Assembly (NCBI GenBank): GCA_032718475.1
Contig: JAUCBJ010008573.1
Location: forward strand, 1-21,970
DNA: 21,970 nt
Direction of reading: 5' to 3'
DNA from: Nemertoderma westbladi
Lineage: Eukaryota > Xenacoelomorpha > Nemertodermatida > Nemertodermatidae
Each line of letters opens with the position of its first letter. Positions within the stretch are counted from its first letter, which is position 1. The notes under the pieces are model-generated. The model was not told the origin of the DNA, did not search any database, and saw only the letters and a list, made by a program, of their open reading frames with translations. This document shows positions 10,451 through 19,720 of this stretch, one piece after another. Made by a program: the position numbers and the translations under genes.

Positions 10451-11164
10451 ATAATTTATAAGTTATGTGTTAACATGGTAAATAAAGTTGTAAATAAATG
10501 TTTTAATGTTTATTACTAATGTTAATAATTTATATTTTATTTATTAGCGGTGGTATTTGCTATTTTAATCACAGCTAATAAATAACGAATAATCCAATAT
10601 ATAGTACAAAAACGAAAATTTGTGTTATATTTTATAGAACCTATTTTTAATAACAATATTTAGAATTGAATAATTTACTTACACATTTACTCTCAATTAT
10701 TCGCTATATATGAGCCAAAGGCTAACTTACTTCAACCAAAACAATAAACGAAAGAAGTTTTATGGCAGTATAATCTGCTCGATCAATGTACTATAATTTC
10801 TATTGCTAATGAATGATATTGTTCTGCAGAAATAAACTAAAATTCAAACTGAAAATAATAGAAATAAACTGAAATTCACATTTTTCATTTTGCGATGAAT
10901 GACTGGTGTATTGACCAATTGGTTACAATTGTTTCAGAGGCTGTCGTGTGAAATTTTTGGGGGTTGATTCACGTCCTCCTTCTAATGGACACTATAATGT
11001 TGGCGATATCTATGGTTAATTGTTCAGTTTTGTGAGCTATCCGGGATCGGAATGTGCCTAAATAATAAGTCTAAATGAAATAAAAGTGCCGGAATAAGTC
11101 TAAAAAAATTTTGTAATAAACGGTGAAGCGATAAATAGAGAAACTTTACGTAGCAGAAATCTAA
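10451..11164. other. AT-rich gene-free stretch
   Basis: No gene is supported. The word AGAAATAAACT.AAATTCA is repeated near 10829 and 10860. Nothing else is clear. Confidence 0.5.
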
Positions 11165-11400
11165 TCGTTAACAACTGTGAAATATTTGGGGTCAATTTTT
11201 ACAGCTGATGGTAAAGTTAAGTCCACGCTTAATATACACGTAGACGCGTGAGAAGACGCTATTAACAAGTTCTACATATTCTGCTGTAACAACACTACGC
11301 CATTTATATTCAAAAATAGAGTAAGAAGCTGTCATTTTAGCTAAAGTTTTATACAGCTGTGAAGGCTGGTTGGTTACTAATGTTGCACCGCTAAAGGGTG
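11165..11400 (+). pseudogene. Decayed LINE reverse transcriptase fragment (thumb region)
   Basis: From 11177 the plus strand reads VKYLGSIFTADGKVK and then a stop-interrupted stretch with NKFYIF and TTPFIFKNRVR. After a frameshift, 11352-11381 reads YSCEGWLVTN. This order (YLG-x-x-x-x-DG, then a Lys/Arg-rich helix, then YxCExW) is typical of the segment after the RT palm in LINE proteins. Stops and frameshifts show it is dead. It differs from the RTE-like family of the window, which has CYLGSWI and LLYGSPCW here. Confidence 0.6.
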
Positions 11401-11800
11401 TTTGTTTATGGTAGAATGGTGAAATTATTACTTAATGTGCGTGAACAAACCCCTTGACTGTAATGTTTGGTTGAAATAGGAGCGCCACCAGTGCAATATC
11501 GAATTTTAAAGGCTGGACTTAATTTTCTAACCAAGATGGTTAATAACGTAGAATCAGGACATTCCATTCCATCGTATTTATAAAGTGTGTAAGGAATGTA
11601 ACACACCTGACTTATAGATTATTAAATAAGGTTGTAACATTTGATTGTTCTGATCCACTGTCTTATGTACGTTCTAGAAATTGAGTAAACCTTTAAGTGC
11701 GAGTAAGTTTATTTTGTATAGAACTCTTATTAATCTACAACTCCACATCGTGCATATAAATCATACATTTACAAAGCAGATGACCTTCCACCTTCGTCAT

Positions 11801-12100
11801 CCATTCGAAGTGTTATGGAAGACCTTCAGCGGAAACACGGTAACTCCACCTACTGACTCCACAAGTCGAGGAAATTATCACTAGAGGGAGCCCAACGGCT
11901 CCTCAGCTCATTAGAACAGCAACAGGCAGCTTCTACTGTTGGTCTTTTTGTTGACTCCAAGAAGACCAAAATTTGAACAGTTAACTTTGAAAGTCCGAGG
12001 CAAGTCTCTGTCCGGATAATCATAAGCTCAAAGGATGGTATGCTTGAGCATATGGACGACTTCTGTTACCTGGGATCATGGATCCGGAAGTCAGGTGAAG
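11801..12100 (+). mobile_element. RTE-like LINE copy 3, internally deleted fragment
   Basis: Matches LINE copies 1 and 2 from the FEVLWGV region (11801) to the GSWIRKSGE region (12100). Two internal deletions remove most of the sequence between GVLQGD and the FADD box: one junction near 11838 and the other near 11878. Both ends are truncated, with no 3' tail. It is a short fossil and encodes nothing useful. Confidence 0.85.
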
Positions 12101-12145
12101 TAGATTTGGAGCTCAACCAACTGAGCTACCGGGCTACCCCGCTGA
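12101..12145 (-). mobile_element. tRNA-like SINE head fragment
   Basis: Read on the minus strand, about 12145 to 12101 contains GCCCGGTAGCTCAGTTGGTT, a near-perfect tRNA 5' half with an A-box (TAGCTCAGTTGG). No B-box follows, because the sequence runs straight into LINE copy 3. This is a truncated tRNA-derived element or tRNA fragment rather than a working tRNA gene. Confidence 0.6.
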
Positions 12146-12200
12146 CTAGATTGAAAGATTATATATAGTTATTTACAATTTCCGACCTTAGCAATTACAA

Positions 12201-12318
12201 AATAAAACAGAAAGTTTTCACATAATTTGCTAATAATGATAAAGTGAAATCAGATCCATAATAAAACAGAAAGTTTTCACATAATTTGCTAATAATGATA
12301 AAGTGAAATCAGATCCAT
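12201..12318. repeat. Perfect 59-bp tandem duplication
   Basis: 12201-12259 and 12260-12318 are identical. A partial, diverged third copy (AATAATGATAAAGTGA..TCTGATCCA) follows at about 12324-12350. Perfect identity in such AT-rich DNA suggests a recent event. Confidence 0.95.
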
Positions 12319-12726
12319 GGGGGAATAATGATAAAGTGAGTCTGATCCAAGGAATAATGCAATATAAGTTTGTCGGCGGAGAAATGAACGAAGTAAAACG
12401 GTTTACAAAACATCAAACATCTAATTAACAATTACAGTTCAAATTCTAGCACAAAGAATATAGACGCATATGATGTACAGTAATAATCGGCATATTGAGT
12501 TTGTCAGCAGTTAGTACTGAGTTTAATAAGTTAAACATTATTTCATAAACCAGTATTGTTAATCTACAGAACTTATATATAATAAACCTGAGCGAGCAAT
12601 TATCTCATTATTGTTTTACTGTCTTACTTAACAGACAAGCCGAGTTTCCAGTTATAATTCAACTACATTCCCCACAAACACGGTGACGCGTTATTGTTAG
12701 CTAACAGATTAATTCTCTTCCGTTTT
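12319..12726. other. Region downstream of SOD2
   Basis: Contains the likely SOD2 3' UTR (minus strand). ATTAAA on the minus strand (12522-12527) is a possible polyadenylation signal about 200 bases after the stop. No poly(A) tract that would mark a retrocopy is seen next to the gene. Confidence 0.4.
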
Positions 12727-13395
12727 TTACCCTTGTTTAGCCGTCGCTAATCTGGAGGCGACGTCGTCCCAATTGACGATCTCCCAGATAGCCTTAACGT
12801 AATCGGCTCGGACGTTCTTGTACTGCAGGTAGTAGGCGTGTTCCCACACATCTATACCTAATAGCGGTGTCCCACCGGCGGTGGACTGGAGGGGGTCCTG
12901 GTTGGGTCTAGTCGCTATCTCCAGACAGCCTTTCTTACTATTATAACCCAACCAGCCCCAACCAGAACCTTGTATAGCCACAGTGGCTGCCGTCAGCTGG
13001 GATTTAAATTCATCTAAAGACCCGAAATCCTTATTAATACAGGATAAAAGATCCCCTGATACAGCTGAAGAATTAGGAGATAGGTTGTTCCAGAATATCG
13101 AGTGATTAATGTGGCCCCCTCCGTTGAATCTAATGTTCTGTTGCAGCTCTATAATAGCGTTAACATCTCCTTTATTATGGGCGTCCGCTAGTTTATCGGT
13201 GGCCGCGTTCAGGTTATTTACGTATGTCGCGTGGTGCTTGGAGTGGTGCAACTCCATAATCTCCCGGCTAATAATTGGCTCCAACGCTTTGTATTCGTAC
13301 GTTAGGTCGGGGAGAGTAAACTTACTGCGCGAGACAGAGGATTTAGTCGCTCCTCTCGTCAAATTAGGTCGTCGAAGTACGGAGGCGAACAACAT
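12727..13395 (-). CDS. SOD2: Mitochondrial manganese superoxide dismutase
   Basis: A complete 222-residue protein, the same length as the human enzyme. It converts superoxide to oxygen and hydrogen peroxide in the mitochondrial matrix and works as a tetramer in animals. Residues 1-25 are rich in Arg, Ser and Thr with no acidic residue, a typical matrix transit peptide; the mature part begins near FTLPDL. The four metal ligands are visible: His50 (LHHSKHH), His98 (GGGHINHS), Asp182 and His186 (DVWEHAYY). Gln166 in NQDPLQ is the active-site glutamine placed as in Mn enzymes. The SOD signature [13 protein letters not shown] is intact. The frame is open throughout with no intron, which is unusual for an animal SOD2. 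The first Met in the frame is used; an in-frame TAA lies about 40 bases upstream. TTTTAACAG just upstream (minus strand, near 13436-13445) could be a 3' splice site of a 5' UTR intron. All key residues are kept, so the gene looks functional. Confidence 0.95.
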   Translation of the reverse strand: MLFASVLRRPNLTRGATKSSVSRSKFTLPDLTYEYKALEPIISREIMELHHSKHHATYVNNLNAATDKLADAHNKGDVNAIIELQQNIRFNGGGHINHSIFWNNLSPNSSAVSGDLLSCINKDFGSLDEFKSQLTAATVAIQGSGWGWLGYNSKKGCLEIATRPNQDPLQSTAGGTPLLGIDVWEHAYYLQYKNVRADYVKAIWEIVNWDDVASRLATAKQG

Positions 13396-13552
13396 TATTG
13401 TATCAATGTAAATTCGGGATCTGTAACTACAGAACTGTTAAAATATTAACGGTACCGGTACTTAGTGCTGTAGTGCTGTAGTGTAAATAAATAAACATGT
13501 AAAGATAATTCAGTACAGCAGTAGGCCTATGCAGTAATTCCTACAGCAGTAC
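13396..13552. other. Upstream of SOD2
   Basis: The likely SOD2 5' UTR and promoter region on the minus strand. It contains the palindrome GGTACCGGTACT region near 13452, a GTGCTGTA repeat, and TAGGCCTA at 13522. No convincing TATA box. Confidence 0.35.
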
Positions 13553-14632
13553 AGTCAGACCAAGGTGTACTAAAAAACAGGTCATGCAGTGCGCGAATTG
13601 CTGAAATTAGCGTGGGCCGATCTTTTCCCTATTTCTGGCACTATTTTCATAATATTTCCTTAGAAACTTATTTTATGCTACTTTTGTTAGGTGGATATGA
13701 TGACTAGGGTTCATAGAAATGTAATAAAATGTCTTTCTGGAAATGTTATCTTGTGTAGTTCCCATGGTAACCAGGTGCAAAGTTCAAACTTTGCGCGCCT
13801 GTATTTCAAGGCGACAATGGATTCTTCCTTTGAGATTTGGTAGGTGATTAAAGGAAATCAAAGTCTATCAAAATATTTTACATTTGAATTTGTTTACATT
13901 CCCGTTGCCATGGAAATACGTATAATGAAAAATTTGAAAAATTGTCTACCAATTCTATAAAACACCATTTTTATTCGGTTTGTCAGTCTAAATAATAAGT
14001 TCAAATTGCCAACATTTATTTTATAATTCGTCAATTGTGAATCATATTTTTAAAAGTCAACATTTGCCAATAAACTAAACTGTCCAATCAGAGAGCAAGA
14101 CCTGTGATAGTATGATTTTGACATTCCAGAATATTAAATTTCGGTTAGCAATTATTAGAAATAAAGGACAGCCGCCAGGCATGCATGTTGAAAATTATAT
14201 AAGTAGTAAATAGTAGCCCAATTTCTATCTGGCGGTCATAATGGGAAATTATCGTAATTCCCGTCACCATGGAAACGGGATTGAAAAAAAATTTTAATGT
14301 AAAATATTTTGATAGACTTTTATTCCCTTTACTCTTATACCAAATCTCAAGAACAGAATCCCTTGTCGTCTTGAATTACAGGCGCTCGAAATATGAACTT
14401 TGCACCCGGTTACCTTGGCAACTACAAGATAAAAATGCCAGAAACACTATTTATTAAATTTCTATGAACCCTAGTCATCATATCCACCTAACCAAAGTTG
14501 CATAAGATGGGTTTCTAAGAAACTAATATGAAAATAGTGTTATAAATAGGGAAACGATCGGCCCACGCTAAATTCAGGAATCCGCTGCTCGCTGCATGAC
14601 CTGTTATTTAGTATGTACATCTTGAGTCAGAC
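13553..14632. mobile_element. Long inverted-repeat element (MITE/foldback type)
   Basis: The left arm (about 13553-13928) and right arm (about 14248-14632) are reverse complements over roughly 375 bases with many substitutions. Easily seen matches are AACAGGTCATGCA at 13577 against its complement near 14594, AGCGTGGGCCGATC, and a block containing GGTGGATATGATGACTAGGG followed by TTCATAGAAAT. The spacer (about 319 bp) is AT-rich and non-coding, with a small CCGCCAG/CTGGCGG stem (14172-14178 and 14229-14235). No transposase is present. The ends read GACYCAAGGTGTACTAAA. I could not identify a target-site duplication because the right end has been amplified in tandem. The element superfamily is unknown. 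Confidence 0.85.
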
Positions 14633-14928
14633 ACGCTAAATTCAGGATTCCGCTCGCTGCATGACCTGTTATTTAGTACACCTTGAGTCAGACACGCTAA
14701 ATTCAGGATTCCGGTCGCTGCATGACCTGTTATTTAGTACACCTTGAGTCAGACACGCTAAATTCAGGATTCCGCTCGCTGCATGACCTGTTATTTAGTA
14801 CACCTTGAGTCAGACACGCTAAATTTAGGATTCCGCTCGCTGCATGACCTGTTATTTAGTATGTACATCTTGAGTCAGACACGCTAAATTTAGGATTCCG
14901 CTCGCTGCATGACCTGTTATTTAGTACT
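14565..14928. repeat. Tandem array of the inverted-repeat element's own end, six units
   Basis: ACGCT(A) starts at 14565, 14633, 14694, 14755, 14816 and 14881, giving periods of 68, 61, 61, 61 and 65. The first unit is the outer end of the right arm itself; the others repeat that end (ATTCAGGATTCCGCTCGCTG, then CATGACCTGTTATTTAGTA) plus the flank CACCTTGAGTCAGAC. Long units carry ATGTACATCTTG where short ones have CACCTTG. The last unit is cut at 14928, where LINE copy 2 begins. Confidence 0.95.
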
Positions 14929-14951
14929 AAAATAGGATCGGCATGCTGCAT

Positions 14952-14961
14952 TGCAGCTGCA
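14952..14961. other. Palindrome at LINE copy 2 3' end
   Basis: TGCAGCTGCA, the same palindrome as in copy 1 (4638-4647), three bases past the ORF stop codon. Confidence 0.4.
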
Positions 14962-14964
14962 TTT

Positions 14965-17113
14965 TTAAGAATGCTGTGCCGGCTTGTCAACAAAATTGCA
15001 CCGCCACAACTCCCTATCACCCATGACATTTGCTAGATCATCCGCATATTTAAGGCCAGTGTCCTTTAAGATGCGTCTCAAGAAAGTCATGGGCTGTCCA
15101 CCATGCTTATTCACTCCATGAGGCTGCCAAAGTACAAGATTATGCACTGGCTGGTCCTCACGGCGAAAGCAATGTCCTCCAAAGCGGAGGCGATTTTGTT
15201 CTAGTGTCAAGCTTGGGGGAACCAATGAGACACCTCCAATGTTATATAGTGTCTGGTTGGAGATGTGTGCATTGTACTTGACACAATGAACCCGGCGTAG
15301 CATTCTTGTGAATGTGCCATCCAGAGATTTGGTATCCTCAGCAGTTAGAGCCCAGCATGGACTCCCGTAGAGGAGTACTGGAACTACTGCTGCTCTAAAT
15401 AATCGGACCTTAAGTTTCCGATTAATTCTCGGTGACTTCCAAATCCTGGAAAGCCTATTCAAGGCTGCCCATGCCTTTCCCTTACGTATTCGAAGGTCCT
15501 CACCTGACTTCCGGATCCATGATCCCAGGTAACAGAAGTCGTCCACATGCTCAGGCATACCATCCTTTGAGCTTATGCTCATCCGATCACAGACTTGCTG
15601 AGGACTTTCAAAGTTAACTGTCAGAATTTTGGTCTTTCTGGAGTTAATAAAAATACCAACACTAGAAGCAGCATGTTCTAATGAGCTGAGGAGCCGTTGG
15701 GCTCCCTCTAATGATTCTGAGAGTTCCCCCAAATCATCAGCAAAGTCTAGATCAGTTAGGTACTTGGCAGGATTTCCTCGACTTCTGGAGCCAGTAGGTG
15801 GAGTTATCATCACCCCATCATCATTATAATGATCTAAGGACATGCGTAGAACATAGTCAACCACAATAATGAACAAGAATGGTGCAAGTGTGTCTCCTTG
15901 GAGGACGCCCCATAACACTTCAAATTGTTCTGTGTCACCGTCAACAGTAGACACAAATGTTGTCGAACCATCATATACTGATCTGATTGCTGCAATAATT
16001 TCATCAGGAATCCCATATAATGAAAGTATGCTGAACATACGTGAGCGAGAGACTGAATCAAAGGCCTTGAAGAAGTCAACAAAGATAACAGCCAGATGCC
16101 TGTCTTTCTTTTTTGATAACTCTTCAATTATCCTTCTAAGTGCCAAAATGGGCTCCATGGTCCCACGACCTTTACGGAACCCATTCTGATTTCCACGGAG
16201 CAGTCTCTCAATGGGATCCCTGATGCGATTTAATAGAATCATATTGTATAGCTTTGCAGCAATCGAGATCAATGAGATTCCCCGAAAAGAACCATAGAGT
16301 GTTAGGTTGCCCTTCTTGGGAACTGGCACCAACTTATTTGTTTTCATTTCTTGTGGGACTCTTGTTGTTCGGTACATGTCTACTATGATGGGATAGATGA
16401 GCTTTAAACACTCAGGTATTTTAAAGACCTCAGGGGGAACACCATCTACTCCACTGGCACGATTGGTCTTAATGCTCTTTGCAGCAGCCTTCACTTCTGC
16501 AAAGGAGATATCGCCAATTGGAATATCTGGGAGTACAGACTCAGACACTTTTACTTCTATAAAGTTATCAGGCAATACCCTGTCATTATTGAGGAGCTTT
16601 TCAAAGTGGGCTTTCCAACCATTGAGGCGATCGGCTGGTGATTCAGCCTTAACCTTGGTGGTTGGTTGGCTTTTCCGCCCAGTAAGCAGATTGATCGATT
16701 TCCATGCCTGGGATGATTGCCTGCTGTCGTCAGCATCATTGATGGCATCAATCTGTTGGTTTATTAGCTCCTGTAGATTAGCAGAGTACTGCCTGTTCAG
16801 GGACCTAGATGCAGCCTTAACTGCATTCTTGGCCGCTGTAGTCTGTTTGAGTCGTGACTCTTTCTGCGCCTTATGAAGGTCATTTCGGCACTTCTGAATT
16901 TTGTTGTCAGTCCAGGGGGCCCTTTTCCTGTTTCGAGGGTATACAGGAACTGTTTCTGCAGCTGCTAACTTAACTGCTTCTGTAAAGGCAGTATAGCCCT
17001 CACAGTGATCTGCCGCCGCAGAGGCAAGAGCCTCATACCTGTTGCTCAGCTGTAGTGTGAAGCTGGATCTCACACTTGGCTGTTGCAACAGAGAGGACCA
17101 GTCATGCTGCGGC
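14965..17113 (-). CDS. LINE reverse transcriptase ORF, N-terminally truncated
   Basis: Open for about 716 codons; the frame enters from the minisatellite side without a convincing ATG, so it is the tail of a longer protein. In order: a charged linker (residues 60-150) with APWTDNKI; a pre-RT region with FEKLLNNDRV near 171-180; SGVDGVPPEVFK near 221; LVPVPKKGN near 262; FRGISLISIAAKLY near 278; NGFRKGRGT near 311; the first catalytic Asp in FVDFFKAFD (Asp347); GVLQGD (403-408); the catalytic pair in FADD (458-461); and the thumb-type CYLGSWI (528-534) and LLYGSPCW (581-588). The apurinic endonuclease domain expected upstream is absent. The protein would copy LINE RNA at a nicked target, but without endonuclease and promoter this copy is probably inactive. 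Family placement as RTE-like rests on overall motif character. Confidence 0.85.
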
Positions 17114-17625
17114 AATGTAATATACAGAACTATTCATTATAAAACGTAATTACACTACGTACAACTTTACCGAGAGCGAGACAATGCCCGACTCAACGAT
17201 AAAGATGTAATATACAGAACTATTCATTATAAAACGTAATTACACTACGTACAACTTTACCGAGAGCGAGACAATGCCCGACTCAACGATAAAGATGTAA
17301 TGTACAGAACAATTTATTATAAAACGTAATTACGATAAGTACAACTTTACCGAGAGCGAGACAATACTCCGACGCAACGATAAAGATGTAATATACAGAA
17401 CTATTCATTATAAAACGTAATTACACTACGTACAACTTTACCGAGAGCGAGACAATGCCCGACTCAACGATAAAGATGTAATGTACAGAACAATTTATTA
17501 TAAAACGTAATTACGATAAGTACAACTTTACCGAGAGCGAGACAATACTCCGACGCAACGATAAAGATGAAGATGTAACTATGCACAGTACACTAATTTA
17601 TAAAACGTAATTACAGTACAAATAG
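17114..17625. repeat. 90/91-bp minisatellite in order A-A-B-A-B plus a decayed unit
   Basis: Units start at 17117 (A), 17207 (A), 17297 (B, 91 bases), 17388 (A) and 17478 (B, 91 bases), with a decayed partial unit from about 17569. A and B differ at a fixed set of sites: AATATACAGAACTATTC against AATGTACAGAACAATTT, CACTACGTAC against CGATAAGTAC, and ATGCCCGACTC against ATACTCCGACGC. Copies of the same type look identical, so A-B pairs have been duplicated as a 181-base block. Confidence 0.95.
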
Positions 17626-18886
17626 TAAATTATTAATAAACTAATAACTTAACTGTAGGACTAATGACTATTGTACCTATTTACACTGCACACAGATGTG
17701 AGATTTAACTATAACTGCAGATTTAAAAGATAAGAATGTTGATTATCTATGTTTTTTATTTCAGTAGGAAGAGCGTTCCACTTTTTAATACCGTTAAAAA
17801 AGAAAGTATCAGTTTCGAAGGATATACATTTCAGGAGGTAAATTTTGAATCACTAGCTCTGGAACTGTAAAGAGTGAGTTTGAGTATCGCGCACTACAGT
17901 ATGTTGAATTTTTGTTTGAGGTAATTGGGACACTAACCAACCGTTATTATTAGACACTTTATGCACATAAGTCATTCAGTCATATCTACTAGTCGTCGGC
18001 ATTATAAATTAATAGTTAGTACAATTTCAGTTTCAGACAATAGTATTTTGGTTCCGAAACTAATGACTCATAATATGTTGTAATACTGTAATCATTAACA
18101 TTATATAAAATTAATGAAAAATTATGTTTATTGTTATCATTATGTAAATGGAAGCGCATTTCATTGTCTGTATGGCCATTGGTTTAGGATAATAAATAAA
18201 TGGCAAACGTTATTGATAGGAAAGGCTTGGAATAAGACAGTTAATTTCATTTTTGGAGAAATAAAAGTTAAATTATTCTGTAGTTGTCAAAATGTCAACA
18301 GCATCAGATGAGACCTGAAAGTAAATTAATTGGTGCCCCAGGGAAAAATTGAGCGTGGTCGATACGATAATTCCTTCCTATTTCACGGACCGCGCAGTAC
18401 CATTTTCTTACACTACAGTGTAAGATGCATTATTACTTTTGGGGGATTTCTGACCCACATTTCACATTTGTACATCAATGTTATTAAACTTGCTACGCAT
18501 ATTGTTCATACGTCCCCCATATCGCAATTTATTTAACATTGCAACTAATTTCAAACACCAGTTATACCACAGTTAGTTATTCTTCTTCCACCTTTGTAAA
18601 GAGAATACCAGGTTTTAACTTTTCTGGCGAAGTTTTATTGAAATTTTATGAAAAATTAGTATTTTTTTAGTTTTTTCTTACTATGTGTTTTATTGCGCTT
18701 ATTTCTGTCTTATAACCTGTACATATACTAATTGGTTTATTATTTTGGATAAATTCAGCCATTCTGTAATCTGTGTTTTTTGTGAAAACCTGGTATTCAT
18801 CACATGGGGATAAACCGCAAAGTGAAATATAGCAGCAGTAAGTCTGGTATAATTCACATCGGCCCATATTTTAGCATTGCGCAAGT
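17626..18886. other. AT-rich stretch downstream of PHYHD1
   Basis: No gene is supported. A perfect hairpin, CTTACACT-AC-AGTGTAAG, lies at 18407-18424. The part next to 18886 is the likely 3' UTR of PHYHD1 (minus strand). Confidence 0.5.
18736..18741 (-). terminator. Possible PHYHD1 polyadenylation signal
   Basis: AATAAA on the minus strand about 145 bases after the stop codon; another is at 18689-18694. Either could serve. The motif is common by chance in AT-rich DNA. Confidence 0.3.
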
Positions 18887-19720
18887 CTATTTATCGTTAT
18901 ATAGGAGTGGGAATGCGAATGAGTTAGTTGGTTGAATCCAGTTAGAGGAATCCCATACAGTTCCATCAGTCTCCGCTAGATGGAATGTGTAAATATGTCG
19001 CGATTGTGACGAAGTATTGGTTGTGCTCATATGCACCGCTAGAGGGTGTATCAGTACAGCGGACCCCATGTCGACAGGTACCGATTCGCATTGGTCCTCC
19101 CGCCAGTCTGAAGGCAGGTCGTCGTCGAATCTCATCGTACCGGAATCACTTCGTCGGTAACTGCGACTCAACGGTGAGTTATGCGAGCCTCGAACGAACC
19201 TAAGACACCCGTTACTCACGGTAGCCGGTTCCAACGCTACCCAGACGCCGAGAACCCGGCCTACAGGCTCGGTCTGTAGGTAAGTTGCGTCCTGATGCAT
19301 CCCGCAGTGACTGCCTATACGCGGGGGTTTAAATATATACATACTCTGGACGACGGCCGGTTTACGGAAAGACAAACTACGGAGGATGAGTTGAATCCTC
19401 GTATCGAATGTAAACCGACGGAATACCTCGTCCTCGATGTGCAGGGCATGGCCCACCTTGTTAAGACCATCGTGTAGATCCACAGCCAGCTCTCCTTTAC
19501 TGTTAAAAGCGGCCTCCTCGAAGAAAAATCTAATCTTGTCCGCGCTCTCCATAAAATACTTATTGCGGGATTCATTACTCGCCTCTTCCGAGCTAAACGT
19601 CGTAGTTTCATGGACTTCCGGGTCCATTCCTGCGACGATTTCCCGCATTCGTTTCCGCATCTCGTCACATTCGGCGGCTGTGAATAAATTTTCGATAATA
19701 AGGAAGCCGTCGTTGTTGTA
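18887..19720 (-). CDS. PHYHD1: Phytanoyl-CoA dioxygenase domain-containing protein 1, 5' end missing
   Basis: An Fe(II)/2-oxoglutarate dioxygenase of the PhyH family. Human PHYHD1 is about 291 residues; here 277 codons are open, from YNNDGF at 19720 to the TAG stop at 18887-18889. Counting from the first Met (19660), the iron ligands are His122 and Asp124 (MHQDATYL) and His210 (LAVHMS), and the 2-oxoglutarate Arg is Arg221 (SRHIYTFH). GDKIRFFFE-like (ADKIRFFFEE), VVQSMYIFK, EPVGRVLGVW and NGCLRFVRGSH segments are all typical of PHYHD1. The 20 codons before that Met, beginning YNNDGFLIIENLF, also match the family, so the Met at 19660 is not the start. Upstream in the same frame there are only a few minisatellite-derived codons and then a TAA near 19742, with no Met. 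About 14 N-terminal residues must therefore lie on an upstream exon, or have been lost to the minisatellite. No introns interrupt the remaining frame, unlike human PHYHD1. The family substrate is unknown for this protein. All catalytic residues are present. Confidence 0.9.
   Translation of the reverse strand, partial: YNNDGFLIIENLFTAAECDEMRKRMREIVAGMDPEVHETTTFSSEEASNESRNKYFMESADKIRFFFEEAAFNSKGELAVDLHDGLNKVGHALHIEDEVFRRFTFDTRIQLILRSLSFRKPAVVQSMYIFKPPRIGSHCGMHQDATYLQTEPVGRVLGVWVALEPATVSNGCLRFVRGSHNSPLSRSYRRSDSGTMRFDDDLPSDWREDQCESVPVDMGSAVLIHPLAVHMSTTNTSSQSRHIYTFHLAETDGTVWDSSNWIQPTNSFAFPLLYNDK

Larger units (their letters stand above)
14929..17113 (-). mobile_element. RTE-like LINE copy 2, 5'-truncated, RT frame intact
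   Basis: The minus-strand element runs from the 3' terminus next to the tandem array (about 14929) to a 5' truncation point at about 17113, where homology to protein stops and the 90-bp minisatellite begins. The 3' UTR is about 30 bases. A long intact frame with a very short 3' UTR is typical of RTE-type LINEs. Unlike copy 1 it lacks a clear (TAG)n tail; the 3' flank reads CCTATTTTAGTACT. No target-site duplication is evident. Its open frame makes it the youngest copy here. Confidence 0.9.

Noticed and set aside
13109-13411. 100-codon plus-strand frame opposite SOD2
   Set aside because: Antisense shadow of a gene with all catalytic residues on the other strand.
14269-14457. 62-codon plus-strand frame in the right arm of the inverted-repeat element
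   Set aside because: No counterpart open frame in the left arm, and no known motif.
15432-16876. Plus-strand frames up to 159 codons inside LINE copy 2, and similar minus-strand frames inside copy 1
   Set aside because: Antisense shadows of the reverse transcriptase frame.
18114-18536. Two plus-strand frames of 65 and 68 codons
   Set aside because: AT-driven composition, no recognisable domain, and no conserved start context.
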